A DNA stretch of 64,000 nt from Salinicola tamaricis. GTDB lineage: Bacteria > Pseudomonadota > Gammaproteobacteria > Pseudomonadales > Halomonadaceae. Numbering within the stretch: position 1 is the first letter of the stretch; every line of letters starts with the position of its first letter. Below the pieces are notes generated by a model, which worked only from the letters and a program-made list of their open reading frames with translations, did no database searches and was not told the DNA's origin. The translations under genes were made by a program, and so were the position numbers. Where the stretch lies: the NCBI RefSeq assembly GCF_003006155.1, contig NZ_CP023559.1:3100001-3164000 (forward strand), in the 5' to 3' direction. Shown here piece by piece: positions 47,772 to 56,965 of this stretch.

Positions 47772-48242
47772 TCAGGCCAGCCGATAGCGATAGTGCAGCG
47801 TCTCGTCCTTGCGCGGTCCCAGGATGCGCCAGGCGAGATCGAAGCCTTCAGGCAGCAGATGCAGTCGGGCGCTGTAGGCATCGGCGGCACACTGGTGATG
47901 GTGCTCGCTGACCAGGGTGTCGGCGTCAGCGGCGACCAGGTCGAACAGTGCCACCGCCGCATCGCGGCCGCGGCGTTCGTGGGCGAGCGCCACGCGCTCG
48001 GGCTGCAGGCGCCAGCAGTACAGGTTGCGCATCACTACCGGCTGCTGTCCGGCAAGGGTGAAGTGGCCACTCTCGTGAAAGCGTATCTCGTCCCCATTGA
48101 CGGCCGCCTGCACACTGCCTTGACCGTGTCCGGACCAGCCGGTGCGCGAGCCGGCGCCGGCTTCGGCGGTGAACGCGAAACGCGTGACTTGGGGCAGCAG
48201 GGTCTGCAGCCGTATAATGGCTGTCAACTCGTCTGTCATCAA
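47772..48242 (-). CDS. DUF6314 family protein
   Basis: 155-156 residues. Pattern IRFHESGHFTLAGQQPVVMRNLYCWRLQ and, at the end, DLAWRILGPRKDETLHYRYRL fits the DUF6314 barrel (aromatic-rich, WxxxGPxKD near the C-terminus). No signal peptide. Function unknown. Divergent from the EamA transporter with only 14 bp between starts, so promoters must overlap coding ends or lie inside the genes. Confidence 0.65.
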   Translation of the reverse strand: MMTDELTAIIRLQTLLPQVTRFAFTAEAGAGSRTGWSGHGQGSVQAAVNGDEIRFHESGHFTLAGQQPVVMRNLYCWRLQPERVALAHERRGRDAAVALFDLVAADADTLVSEHHHQCAADAYSARLHLLPEGFDLAWRILGPRKDETLHYRYRLA

Positions 48243-48256
48243 AAGGTTGACCTTAA

Positions 48257-49144
48257 ATGTCTTATCTCGTCGGCGTCACGCTGCTGTGGGCCTTCTCGTT
48301 CAGTCTGATCGGTGTCTACCTGTCGGGGCAAGTGGATAGCTATTTTGCGGTGGCCACTCGGATCGTGCTGGCGACGCTGATCTTCCTGCCCATGCTGCGC
48401 CCGCGGGCGATCTCCGGCACCAGCCGTCTGGGTCTGATGAGTGTCGGCGCGCTGCAGCTCGGCGTGATGTATCTGTTCTTCTATCACGCCTTCCTGCTGC
48501 TGAGCGTGCCCGAGGTGCTGCTCTTCACCATCTTTACGCCGCTCTATATCACCCTGATCGACGATCTGCTGGCGCGGCGCTTCTCGCCGCGCTATCTGCT
48601 GATGGCGGCGCTGGCTGTGGCCGGAGCGGCGGTGATCCGCTACGACGGCGTCAATGCCGGCTACTGGCTGGGCTTTCTGGTCGTGCAGGGAGCCAATCTC
48701 TGCTTCGCCCTGGGGCAGGTCGGCTATCGTCATCTGGCCCGCGGGCTGCCTGCCGGCGTCGCCCATCGCCATCTCTTCGGCTGGTTCTACCTCGGCGCGC
48801 TGTGCGTGGCACTGCCGGCGTTTCTGCTGCTCGGCGACGCGCACAAGCTGCCCACCACCGGGCTGCAGTGGGGCGTGCTCGGCTGGCTTGGGGTCATGGC
48901 GTCCGGGCTCGGCTATTTCCTTTGGAACAAGGGCGCCTGTCGGGTCGACGCCGGTACCCTGGCGATCATGAACAACGCGCTGATCCCTGCCGGGCTGGTG
49001 GTCAATCTGGTGATCTGGAACCGCGATGCCGATCTGCTGCGCCTGAGTGCGGGGGCGGCGATCCTGCTCGTCACACTCTGGCTCAATGCGCGCTGGGCGC
49101 GTCGAGGGGCGGTAACGGCAGCGCCGGCGGCCAGCCATCCGTGA
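48257..49144 (+). CDS. EamA family (DMT superfamily) transporter
   Basis: 295 residues with ten predicted membrane helices in two EamA repeats: start MSYLVGVTLLWAFSFSLIGVYLSG, FLFTIFTPLYITLIDDLLA, GLGYFLWNKGACRVDAGTLAIMNNALIPAGLVVNLVIW in the second half. Related to YedA/RhaT-like amino-acid or metabolite exporters; substrate unknown. Its 3' end overlaps the convergent DUF1853 gene by 62 bp. Confidence 0.9.
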   Translation: MSYLVGVTLLWAFSFSLIGVYLSGQVDSYFAVATRIVLATLIFLPMLRPRAISGTSRLGLMSVGALQLGVMYLFFYHAFLLLSVPEVLLFTIFTPLYITLIDDLLARRFSPRYLLMAALAVAGAAVIRYDGVNAGYWLGFLVVQGANLCFALGQVGYRHLARGLPAGVAHRHLFGWFYLGALCVALPAFLLLGDAHKLPTTGLQWGVLGWLGVMASGLGYFLWNKGACRVDAGTLAIMNNALIPAGLVVNLVIWNRDADLLRLSAGAAILLVTLWLNARWARRGAVTAAPAASHP

Positions 49145-50111
49145 CCACGAACAGGCGGCAGCCGCGGCCGTCCGGCAGCGTCAGGCGCAGATGCAGCGGT
49201 GATGAGGTGGCCGCAAAGTGGCGCTCCAGCAGCTCACCTAGTGCCACCATGGGGGGGCCGGCGCCGCGTGGCGGTGCCAGCCAGTGCGGTTTACGCAGCA
49301 CCTGGCCGCGGGTCGCCGTTGGTAGCGCCGCGCAGAGCGCCGGCCACGCCCGGTGATGGCACCACAGGCCCTGGTAGACATCCGGATTGGCCAGATCCGG
49401 CAGTGCCAGGCGCTGGTGCCAGGGGTGGTAGAGAAACCCCGGCATGATGATGCGCTGGTGTAGCGCGGCGCCCGGTGTCAGTGTCTCGCGCACGGCCTGC
49501 CCGGGCTCGTCGCGGGCGGCGGGCAGTTGGCACTGCGCCAGTCGATGGCACTTGATCGCCAGGGAGTCGAAGCTGCCGGTGCCGATCCAGCGGGCGGCGG
49601 CGTGGCGATTCCCTGGTCCCTGCGCCAGCCCGAGGAAGAACTTGATTGCCAGTTCGGCGTGCTCGATCGTCGCAGGCTCGACGCCGCGATAGCGGTAGAG
49701 CAGATCGAGCTCACCCGTGATTCGCTTGCCCTCGCGCAGGGTCAGGTTGTGGCCGAGCAGTGCGCTGCGCGGCGCTTCGCCGAGGATCCACTGCCACAGC
49801 GCTTCGTGATAGATCCCCAGGCGCTGCGAACGGCGCTGATCGAGATGCTGCAGAAAGGCCTGCCGTCGCGGTGCCAGGGACGCCAGCCAGCGCCGCCGGA
49901 AGGCGTCGTCCGCGAGGCCGAGCTCGTCAAGGGTGGGGCGGCCGGCCACGCCCAGCCGTGCCATGTCCGGGGCGTGCAGCAGCCAGGCGATATCACGCAG
50001 CCAGGGCGCGCTGAGGCAGGCCAGATCCTCGCGCAGCGCTGGCGCGCAGGGTCGCAGCGCCCAGGTCGGATCGGTGGGCGCCACCGGAGCGGGCTCAGCG
50101 CGGCTGGGCAC
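49083..50111 (-). CDS. DUF1853 family protein
   Basis: About 342 residues. Family features: LARPRYR-type opening is weak, but WLRDIAWLLHAPDM, GIYHEALWQWIL, LGHNLTLREGKRITGELDLLYRYRGVEPATIEHAELAIKFFLG and IVMPGFLYHPW-like IMPGFLYHPWHQ match DUF1853. The ITGELDLL...EHAELAIKF part resembles a PD-(D/E)xK nuclease core, a cautious inference. GTG at 50111 is chosen as start because the longer frame to 50186 lies wholly within cysE. It overlaps cysE by 17 bp and the EamA gene by 62 bp. Confidence 0.75.
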   Translation of the reverse strand: MPSRAEPAPVAPTDPTWALRPCAPALREDLACLSAPWLRDIAWLLHAPDMARLGVAGRPTLDELGLADDAFRRRWLASLAPRRQAFLQHLDQRRSQRLGIYHEALWQWILGEAPRSALLGHNLTLREGKRITGELDLLYRYRGVEPATIEHAELAIKFFLGLAQGPGNRHAAARWIGTGSFDSLAIKCHRLAQCQLPAARDEPGQAVRETLTPGAALHQRIIMPGFLYHPWHQRLALPDLANPDVYQGLWCHHRAWPALCAALPTATRGQVLRKPHWLAPPRGAGPPMVALGELLERHFAATSSPLHLRLTLPDGRGCRLFVVTDGWPPALPLPPLDAPSAH

Positions 50112-50840
50112 GTGGCCCCAGCACCGTGCTGTCGGCAGCCACCGGGCGGGTGACCACGGCACCGGCGCCGACGCGTGCCCGCTCACCCACCTCGATGTTA
50201 CCGAGCACGCAGCAGCCGGCGCCGAGGAAAGCGCCGCGGCGAATCTTGGGGTGGCGGTCGCCGCTCAGTTTGCCGCTACTGCCTAGGGTGACACCGTGAA
50301 ACAGGGTGACGTCGTCCTCGACCACCGCGGTCTCGCCGATCACGATCCCCGACCCGTGGTCGATGAACAGCCCAGCGCCGAGCTGCGCCGCCGGATGGAT
50401 ATCGGCAGCGAAGCCGTGTGCGGCGCGGTACTGGGCGAAGCTGGCGAGATCGGTGAGACCCGCCCCCCACCAGGCGTGGGCGACGCGATGACACTGCAGC
50501 GCACGGTAGCCGGGGAAGAACAGCAGCGGGTGAAGGGCTCGGGAATCGCGGCATCCTCGCGCAGCAGCACCAGCAGATCGCGCGCCGCGGCCGCGGCGAT
50601 CTCGGGGTGGGCGGCGAGGCACGCCGCCACCGTGGCGTGGCACTCGGCGAAGGGCACTTCGGCGGTAGCGAGGTCTTCGCTGACGATCTCTACCAGCGCG
50701 CCGGCGAGGTCGTCGACTCGAGCAGGCAGCGGCGGTAGAGCGGTGTCAGCATCGCGATGGCGTCTGGCAGCGCTGCGTGCGGACTCGACCAGCGTCGGCC
50801 ACAGGGTGTCACTGCTCAGTTCCGTCCATGCCTCGGACAT
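50095..50840 (-). CDS. cysE: Serine O-acetyltransferase (one frameshift)
   Basis: First step of cysteine synthesis. 248 residues once one C is added to the C-run at about 50525-50530 (coding strand CACCCG for CACCCCG), which joins EPFT to PLLFFPGYRALQCHRVAHAWW. The left-handed beta helix with HPAAQLGAGLFIDHGSGIVIGETAVVEDDVTLFHGVTLG contains the catalytic His/Asp pairs; GDRHPKI and GAGAVV follow. The C-terminus is short, as in enzymes with weak CysK binding. Likely assembly error rather than a dead gene. Confidence 0.88.
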
Positions 50841-50871
50841 GTGCGCTGCCTCCTCACATGACTCGCCGGGG

Positions 50872-51534
50872 TCAACCGGGGAGACGATAGAAATCGAACT
50901 CGCGGGTCTGCACCGTCTTGACCATGTGCGAGGCCCAGGACGGTGTGATGCTGCGCTGGTGGAAGAACACCGCGCCGTGGGTGCGATCCTTGAGCGTGCC
51001 GTTGAGCGCTCGGCGTGCGATCTCGCGTGCCGCGGCGTACTCCAGCGGCTCACGCGCCTCGTCGGGGCGGCCATCGCACCACCACGAGAACTGGCAGCTG
51101 CCGGTCTCCGAGCCCTGCTGTACCACGCCGCACAGGGTCGGCGGGAAGGCCGGATTGCCCAGCCGATTCATCACCACGTTGGCCACTGCCTCCATCTCCA
51201 CCACGCCCGCACCCTTGGCCTCCCAGTAGATCGACCGTGCCAGGCAGGTGAGCGCGTCATCCAGCGGGGCCTGGCCGCGCGGATCGACCGCACGCGCCCC
51301 CTCCGGCGTTACCCGTAGTGCCGGTGGCGCGGGGCTGGCGCGCGTGTTATCGACGACTCGCTGCTCCAGCTGCTCGGCCTTGTCGAGCGCGCGTTGGGCC
51401 GTTGGTGGCTCGGCGGCGAGCAGTGGGGCGGCGAGTGCGATCACACCCAGCAGCATCACCAGGGCCATCACCCAGGTACGGGGTGTGAGGGCCTGGGCGA
51501 GACCTTGGCGCGCGGGCGTCGGTGACGTACGCAT
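50872..51534 (-). CDS. SleB-family cell wall hydrolase (Hydrolase_2)
   Basis: 220 residues with one N-terminal membrane anchor (TWVMALVMLLGVIALAAPLLA), a helical linker, and the SleB/CwlJ catalytic domain from about residue 100: CLARSIYWEAKGAGVVEMEAVANVVMNRLGNPAFPPTLCGVV, SCQFSWWCDGR and GAVFFHQRSI. E in YWEAKG is the expected catalytic Glu. Probable lytic peptidoglycan hydrolase. Upstream frame extends to 51984 but lacks similarity. Confidence 0.87.
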   Translation of the reverse strand: MRTSPTPARQGLAQALTPRTWVMALVMLLGVIALAAPLLAAEPPTAQRALDKAEQLEQRVVDNTRASPAPPALRVTPEGARAVDPRGQAPLDDALTCLARSIYWEAKGAGVVEMEAVANVVMNRLGNPAFPPTLCGVVQQGSETGSCQFSWWCDGRPDEAREPLEYAAAREIARRALNGTLKDRTHGAVFFHQRSITPSWASHMVKTVQTREFDFYRLPG

Positions 51535-51551
51535 CACGGTGGCCGCTGGCG

Positions 51552-51875
51552 TCAGTCGGCGCCGAGGGTCTGGATCACCTCGAAGCCCTCGAACTTGGGC
51601 GGCCCCAGATAGAGCCCCTCGCGGCGGCTCTGGCCGGCGTTGGCGTGGGCGGCGCGGAACGCTTCCGAATGGGTCCAGGCCTCGAAGTCGGCCCGCGAAC
51701 GCCAGATGGTGTGCGAGGCGTAGAGCACGTGATCCTCTTCGGCGGGACCACGCAGCATGTGGAACTCGACGAATCCCGGCAGTCCCTGAAGATGGGTTTC
51801 GCGTTCGAGCCACAGGGTCTCGAACTCCTCGGTGCGCTCGGGATTGACGCGGAAACGGTTCATGGCGATGAACAT
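51552..51875 (-). CDS. Antibiotic biosynthesis monooxygenase (ABM) domain protein, HmoA-like
   Basis: 107 residues forming a single ferredoxin-like ABM domain: MFIAMNRFRVNPERTEEFETLWLERETHLQGLPGFVEFHMLRGP and SHTIWRSRADFEAWTHSEAFRAAHA. N6, W58 and the His in RAAHA match the Asn-Trp-His set of IsdG/HmoA heme-degrading monooxygenases, so heme oxygenase activity is plausible but not certain. 17 bp upstream of the SleB gene on the same strand. Confidence 0.85.
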   Translation of the reverse strand: MFIAMNRFRVNPERTEEFETLWLERETHLQGLPGFVEFHMLRGPAEEDHVLYASHTIWRSRADFEAWTHSEAFRAAHANAGQSRREGLYLGPPKFEGFEVIQTLGAD

Positions 51876-52143
51876 CGGATGCGTGGCTCCATGCGGAAAA
51901 CGGGGGTAAAGGTAAAGGGCGCGCGTGATGACAGTAGCGCGCTGCGTCCGGCCCGATCGACCTGACGCCGGCAGCGTTCACCATGCCAGCACTCTACGTG
52001 AAAAGCGAGGTGTGCCCGACCCGGCGCTGGCCGGGCCTGGTGCGTTGACGAATGATGCCGGCGGGTGCCCTAATCGAGGCAACACTGACTTCGTCATTTC
52101 TGTCATGCGAGGTGAACGGCGCGCCCGGCGCCCATGATACGCC

Positions 52144-53067
52144 ATGGACATTCCCCATCAGCGGCTGGTCTATTTTCGCGTGACGGTCGAATCCGGCTCC
52201 CTGCGCAAGGCCGCCGCGCGGCTCGATATCGCACCGTCGGCGGTGAGCCGCCAGATCGCACTGCTCGAAACCGCCTTCGAGGCGCCGCTGCTCGAGCGCA
52301 CGCCGCGCGGCATTCGCCCCACCGCGGTGGGTGACATGGTGCTCGACTACTGCCGCCAGCGCGGTGCGCTGGACGAGCAATTCATTGCCAGCCTGGAGGC
52401 GCATCAGCGCCTGGAGACCGGTACCATTTCACTGGTGGTGGGAGAGGGCTTCATCGACGATCTGATCGCGGCCCCGCTAAAGGCCTTCGCCGAGCGCTAT
52501 CGCGGTGTGCGCCTGGATATCCAGCAGGCCGGGACCGACGAGATCATCGAGTCGATCGTCGAGGACCGCGCCCACATCGGGCTGATGTTCCACGAGCGGG
52601 TCCATCCCCAGATTCGCTTCTGGGTCTCCAGCGGTCAGCCGCTGTTGGCGATCTGTCCCCGCGACCATCCACTGGCCACGCTTCCCGAGCCGCTCTCGCT
52701 GGAGACCCTGAGCGAGGCGCCGATGGCGTTGTGGAAAGTCGGACACGGTGTACGCCGGCTGGTCGACGAGGCCTTCCAGCAGGCACGACTGCGCCCGCGG
52801 GTGGCGATGGAGACCAACTCCATGGCGGTACTGCGGCGTGCGGTGGTGGCCGGCATGGCGATCACCCTGCTGCCCAGCTTTGCAGTAGCGGATGAGCTCG
52901 GCAGCCAGAGCGTGGTCGCGCGGCGGGTCGCCTGCGCGTCGTTCCAGCACTCCCAGGCGCACATGATCACCCGGGTCGGACGGCGCCAGCCGCTGGCGAG
53001 TCTCAAGTTGCTGCGCCATCTGAGCGCCTGGATGCACGCGTTTCGTCACCACGACCCGCGGCGCTGA
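52144..53067 (+). CDS. LysR-family regulator facing the six-gene catabolic operon
   Basis: 307 residues. HTH at residues 4-60 (HQRLVYFRVTVESGSLRKAAARLDIAPSAVSRQIALLETAFEAPLL), PBP2 effector domain after. It converges on the VOC gene with 35 bp between stops, so it is at the distal end of the operon rather than divergent from its promoter. Control of the operon is possible but gene order gives only weak support. Confidence 0.9.
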   Translation: MDIPHQRLVYFRVTVESGSLRKAAARLDIAPSAVSRQIALLETAFEAPLLERTPRGIRPTAVGDMVLDYCRQRGALDEQFIASLEAHQRLETGTISLVVGEGFIDDLIAAPLKAFAERYRGVRLDIQQAGTDEIIESIVEDRAHIGLMFHERVHPQIRFWVSSGQPLLAICPRDHPLATLPEPLSLETLSEAPMALWKVGHGVRRLVDEAFQQARLRPRVAMETNSMAVLRRAVVAGMAITLLPSFAVADELGSQSVVARRVACASFQHSQAHMITRVGRRQPLASLKLLRHLSAWMHAFRHHDPRR

Positions 53068-53102
53068 AGCGCCAGTTTCCTTACGCTACTTGGAGTTTCT
53101 CC

Positions 53103-53975
53103 TCACTGCTGGGCAAAGCGCAGCAGCGTGCCCAGCGCCTGGGGCGCGATGTCGGTCTGGCTGGCGTCGTGGGTGTGGTACTCGACGCCGGCCGCGTCCC
53201 ACCCCACCTGGGTCGCGGCGAGATCGCGGCAGGCCAGGGTCAACGCCACGGCGCGGGGTGGCTCGGCGTCGACCTCGCCCAGTAGCGGAAAGGTCGCCTC
53301 GAGGGTGGCCGGGTCGAGCAGATGACAGTCGCCCTTGTGGGTATGGATCACGTAGTGGCGGGCGTCTCCGCGAATCGCCTCGCAGCCGTGAATGCGCGCG
53401 AAATGGCCAATATCGTGGGTGGGGTCGTCGCTCACATACCAGACATCGGTGATCGAGGTGGCGCCGTTGGGGTGGCTCTCCAACGTCGGGTCGAGGTGGA
53501 ACAGTTCCGGGCGCAGCTGCTGGCACAGAAACTGGGTCAGGAACGGCCGCTCGATATCGTGCAGGATATCCAGTGCGACGCTCACCTCGGTGTCGCCGCC
53601 ACTGGGCAGGTGCGCCTGGCGTCGGAAGATGATCGGGCGCGCTTCGGCGAAGCCGCGCGAGGCGACCAGGGCGTGGTCGCGCTGGATGCTATCGCTGTCG
53701 AGGGCGAGCATGGCGATACCGTCGCCGATGCTGGTGAGCCGCGCCTCGATCAGGCGCCCGAACTGGAAGCCGTTGTCATCCTGATAGTCGAGGCACTCGG
53801 GGCGGCCGATACCGATCAGCTCGATGAAGTTATTGCTGAAGAAGAGCAGGTGGTTGTCGGTGCCCCAGGGGTGTTGGTGGCGTGCATTGACGTTGAAGCC
53901 GAGCTTGCGCGCGGCAGCCGCGGCATGGTCGAGATCGCCGACGGCGATGAGAGGGTGATCGATGCCGAAACTCAT
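53103..53975 (-). CDS. VOC/Glyoxalase-like domain protein (Glyoxalase_3 type)
   Basis: 290 residues: MSFGIDHPLIAVGDLDHAAAAARKLGFNVNARHQHPWGTDNHLLFFSNNFIELIGI is the family start (ID H, GTxNHL, YIEL). H7, H47? and E59 are the likely metal ligands by position. The second half is weaker (GCEAIRGDARHYVIHTHKGDCHLLDPATLE). VOC proteins include glyoxalases, isomerases and dioxygenases; the reaction is not predictable here. Last gene of the operon. AGGAG ribosome site before ATG 53975. Confidence 0.85.
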   Translation of the reverse strand: MSFGIDHPLIAVGDLDHAAAAARKLGFNVNARHQHPWGTDNHLLFFSNNFIELIGIGRPECLDYQDDNGFQFGRLIEARLTSIGDGIAMLALDSDSIQRDHALVASRGFAEARPIIFRRQAHLPSGGDTEVSVALDILHDIERPFLTQFLCQQLRPELFHLDPTLESHPNGATSITDVWYVSDDPTHDIGHFARIHGCEAIRGDARHYVIHTHKGDCHLLDPATLEATFPLLGEVDAEPPRAVALTLACRDLAATQVGWDAAGVEYHTHDASQTDIAPQALGTLLRFAQQ

Positions 53976-54060
53976 GGCGGGCTCCTGTACTGGGCAGGGT
54001 GACGGCAAGAGGATGCGGTGATGGCTCGAGTATATCCGGCTTTGCCCTGATATACGCCGT

Positions 54061-55236
54061 TCATGGCAGCGATACCGGCTGCGCGGCGGTGGTCGTGGTG
54101 TCTGGTCTGGTACCCGCCAGCGCGGCCAGGGCGGCGTGAATATCGGCGGCGTCGTTGTGCCAGTGCGGCGCCAGCCGAACCAAGGCGCCGGTCATCGGCA
54201 GACGCACGTTGAGCGGCTCGGCGGCAATGTTGCACACCTTGGCGGCAATACCGGCGGTGCTCAGGCGCTGCGCCACCACCAGCGGCTGCGCCTCGGGCAG
54301 GTGCAGGGTGGCGATACCACTCTCGGGAGTCGTCAGCAGCGGTGTCAGCCCCTGCGCTCGGGCCAGCTCGTAGGTCAGCCCGGCGAGCCCCAGTACGTGC
54401 TCGCGCAGGGCTGCCACACCGATCGCCGTCAGTTCATCGATCGCGGCGGTCAGGCTCAGCTGATTGAGGATCGAGACATCGGAAGCATCGAAGCGGCGCG
54501 CCTGGGGCTGATCGAGAAAGCGCTGGCTGGCGGCATCCAGACGCAAGCCTGCCATCTCGGCCAGCGGGTTGGGGCGCATCGACGCCAGCGCCGCCGGGCT
54601 GAAGTAGGCCAGCGCCATGCCACGCGGGCCGCGCAGCCACTTGCGCGTGGTCGCCACCAGCACGTCACAGCCGAGCCGACGCACGTCGATCGGGGTCTGC
54701 CCCAGGCCCTGGGCGGCATCCACGATCAGCGGGCAGTGGGCCGGACGCGCCAGCGCGCCCAGACCCTCTACGTCGTAGCGCCGGCCCTCGATACTGGTCA
54801 CCAGCGGGACGAGGATCGCGGCCACGTCCTCGCCGAGCTGGGTGCTGATCGCGGCCAGGTCGAGGCTACCGTCGGCCTGGGTGGCGAGCAGCTCCAGCGC
54901 CCGCGGCGGTTCGCCGCCGAAACGCTTGAGCATGACGATATCGGAGGCCCAGGTCCCCGGCGCGACGAGCACACGCTTGCCGCGCAGTGGGAGGGTGGCG
55001 AGGGCGCGCGCCATCGCCAGCGAGGTACTCTCAGCCAGTGCCAGCTGCGTCGCCTGAGCGCCGATCAGCGCGGCGGCGCGTTCACGCGTCGCCTGCAGGT
55101 CCCAGTCCGCGCTCTCGATCCGCTGTTGCGGCCAGGCTGCCGCCTCCGCTTCCAGCCATTGGCGCAGCCGCGCCGACACGCCGGGGCTGGTGAGGCCCAC
55201 CGAGGCGTTGTTGAGATAGCGAAGTGTGTCGCGCAT
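54061..55236 (-). CDS. Class V aminotransferase / lyase (PLP)
   Basis: 391 residues, fold type I, class V. D173 in PLIVDAAQGLGQ and K199 in ATTRKWLRGPRGMA are the PLP contacts. Start RYLNNASVGL and end segment IAAKVCNIAAEPLNVRLPMTGALVRLAPHWHND, close to the isopenicillin-N-epimerase/kynureninase-like group rather than to NifS (no Cys loop seen). Could be a transaminase, epimerase or beta-eliminating lyase. Sits between ALDH and VOC in the operon. ATG 55236 preferred over GTG 55239. Confidence 0.87.
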   Translation of the reverse strand: MRDTLRYLNNASVGLTSPGVSARLRQWLEAEAAAWPQQRIESADWDLQATRERAAALIGAQATQLALAESTSLAMARALATLPLRGKRVLVAPGTWASDIVMLKRFGGEPPRALELLATQADGSLDLAAISTQLGEDVAAILVPLVTSIEGRRYDVEGLGALARPAHCPLIVDAAQGLGQTPIDVRRLGCDVLVATTRKWLRGPRGMALAYFSPAALASMRPNPLAEMAGLRLDAASQRFLDQPQARRFDASDVSILNQLSLTAAIDELTAIGVAALREHVLGLAGLTYELARAQGLTPLLTTPESGIATLHLPEAQPLVVAQRLSTAGIAAKVCNIAAEPLNVRLPMTGALVRLAPHWHNDAADIHAALAALAGTRPDTTTTAAQPVSLP

Positions 55237-55405
55237 CACGGGGCTCCAGCGGTAGCTCGGGGGGTCGAGCTATCCTGACGTGGAAACGTGAGCGGCGCCA
55301 GCGCCTGTTGAGATGCCGGTTGCCTTTTGTGCGGGGTATCTCCTCCGCCCGAGGTCGGGAGCCAGGCGCACGCTGAGCCGCGATGGCACTCAGCGTGCGC
55401 GGCGC

Positions 55406-56965
55406 TCACCCCTTGCCGTCGCCGTAGCCCATGGCGACGCTGGCCTCGCTGGCGGTCTCGACCCAGACGCTCTGGGGCACGCTGTACTCGCGCAGGCCGT
55501 CGAGTCCGCTGGAGCGGCCGAAGCCGCTGTCGCGGAAGCCACCGAACGGCGACATCACGTTGATCGCCTTATAGCTGTTGATCCACACCGTACCGGCGCG
55601 CAGCTGCGCGGCGACGCGATGTGCGCGGGCCGGGTCCTGGGTCCAGACCGCGCCGGCCAGGCCGAAGCGGGTGGCGTTGGCCAGGCGGATGGCATCTGCC
55701 TCGTCGTCGAAGGGCAGGGCCACCAGCACCGGGCCGAATACCTCTTCGCAGGCGATCTCCATCTCCGGGCTGACATCGGCGAGCAGGGTCGGCGCCAGGT
55801 AGTAGCCGTCGGCACCTGCGGGCAGTCCGTCTGGCCGCGTGCCACCGGTGACCACTCGGGCGCCGGCGGCACGGGCGCGTTCGAGCATGGCGCTGACATG
55901 CTCGAACTGGCGCGCGTTCTGTAGCGGCCCCATGCGCGTGGCCTCGTCTTCCGGCAGGCCGACCGCGATCTGGCTAGCGGCGCGGGCCACCCGCTCGACT
56001 ACCTCGGCATAGATCTCGCGCTGGATCAGCAGGCGCGAACCGGCCACGCAGCTTTGTCCGGCCGCCGCAAAGATCGCCGCCTGGGCGCCGGCCACGGCAT
56101 CGTCGAGCTTGGCATCGGCGAACACGATATTGGCCGACTTGCCACCCAGTTCGAGCACGCTGGGTACCAGGCGCCGGGCGCCGGCCTCGGCGATCACCCG
56201 GCCGCTGGCGGGCGAGCCGACGAACACCAGCTTGCTGATACCGTCGTGCCCGGTGAGCGCCGCGCCGGTGGTGGGGCCGAGACCGTTGACGATATTGATC
56301 AGCCCTCGCGGCAGGCCGCCGGATTCGAGCAGGCGAGCGACCACCACCGACGAGAACGGGGTCAGCTCCGAGGGCTTGAGCACCACACCGTTACCTGCCG
56401 CGAGCGCCGGCGCCAGCTGCCAAGCGCAGGTGAACATCGGCGCGTTCCACGGCGTGATCTGACCTACCACGCCGAACGGCACATGGCGCACGTAGTTGAG
56501 ATGGCTGGTGGGCACCGGGATCACCTCGCCATGCTGCTTGTCGCACCAGCCGGCGTAGTACTCGAACATCTCGCGCACTTTGCCTACCTCTCCGCGGCAG
56601 TCGCGGATCGGCTTGCCGGCGACCACGCTCTCGAGCTGAGCCAGCGACTCCTCGTGGCCCTCCAGGCGGCGCACCGCGGTCAGCATGCGGCGGCCGCGCT
56701 CACTGGCCGTGAGCGCCATCCATTCGGTCTGGGCCCGGGTTGCGGCGGCGACGGCCCGGTCCACCAACGCCGCATCGGCGTCGCGGTAGTCGATCAGCGC
56801 GCCGCCGGTGGCAGGGTGGATCAGGGCGATGGCTTCCCCCTCGCCGCTGACCAGTTCGCCGTCGATCCAGTTGCTGCAGGGGGTGTCGCCGCGCTCCAGC
56901 GACAGGCCGAAGCGCATCAGCAGATCGGCCAGGCGGTCACGAGCTTGGATCTCCAGGGCATTCAT
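55406..56965 (-). CDS. Aldehyde dehydrogenase
   Basis: 519 residues. N174 in ITPWNAPMF, E272 in VLELGGKSANIV and C306 in GQSCVAGSRL form the catalytic set, with the cofactor site KPSELTPFSS near 197-206 and the end region NVMSPFGGFRDSGFGRSSGLDGLREYS. NAD(P)-dependent oxidation of an unknown aldehyde or semialdehyde. The start overlaps the upstream HIBADH-like gene by four bases (ATGA), so the two are coupled. Confidence 0.93.
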   Translation of the reverse strand: MNALEIQARDRLADLLMRFGLSLERGDTPCSNWIDGELVSGEGEAIALIHPATGGALIDYRDADAALVDRAVAAATRAQTEWMALTASERGRRMLTAVRRLEGHEESLAQLESVVAGKPIRDCRGEVGKVREMFEYYAGWCDKQHGEVIPVPTSHLNYVRHVPFGVVGQITPWNAPMFTCAWQLAPALAAGNGVVLKPSELTPFSSVVVARLLESGGLPRGLINIVNGLGPTTGAALTGHDGISKLVFVGSPASGRVIAEAGARRLVPSVLELGGKSANIVFADAKLDDAVAGAQAAIFAAAGQSCVAGSRLLIQREIYAEVVERVARAASQIAVGLPEDEATRMGPLQNARQFEHVSAMLERARAAGARVVTGGTRPDGLPAGADGYYLAPTLLADVSPEMEIACEEVFGPVLVALPFDDEADAIRLANATRFGLAGAVWTQDPARAHRVAAQLRAGTVWINSYKAINVMSPFGGFRDSGFGRSSGLDGLREYSVPQSVWVETASEASVAMGYGDGKG

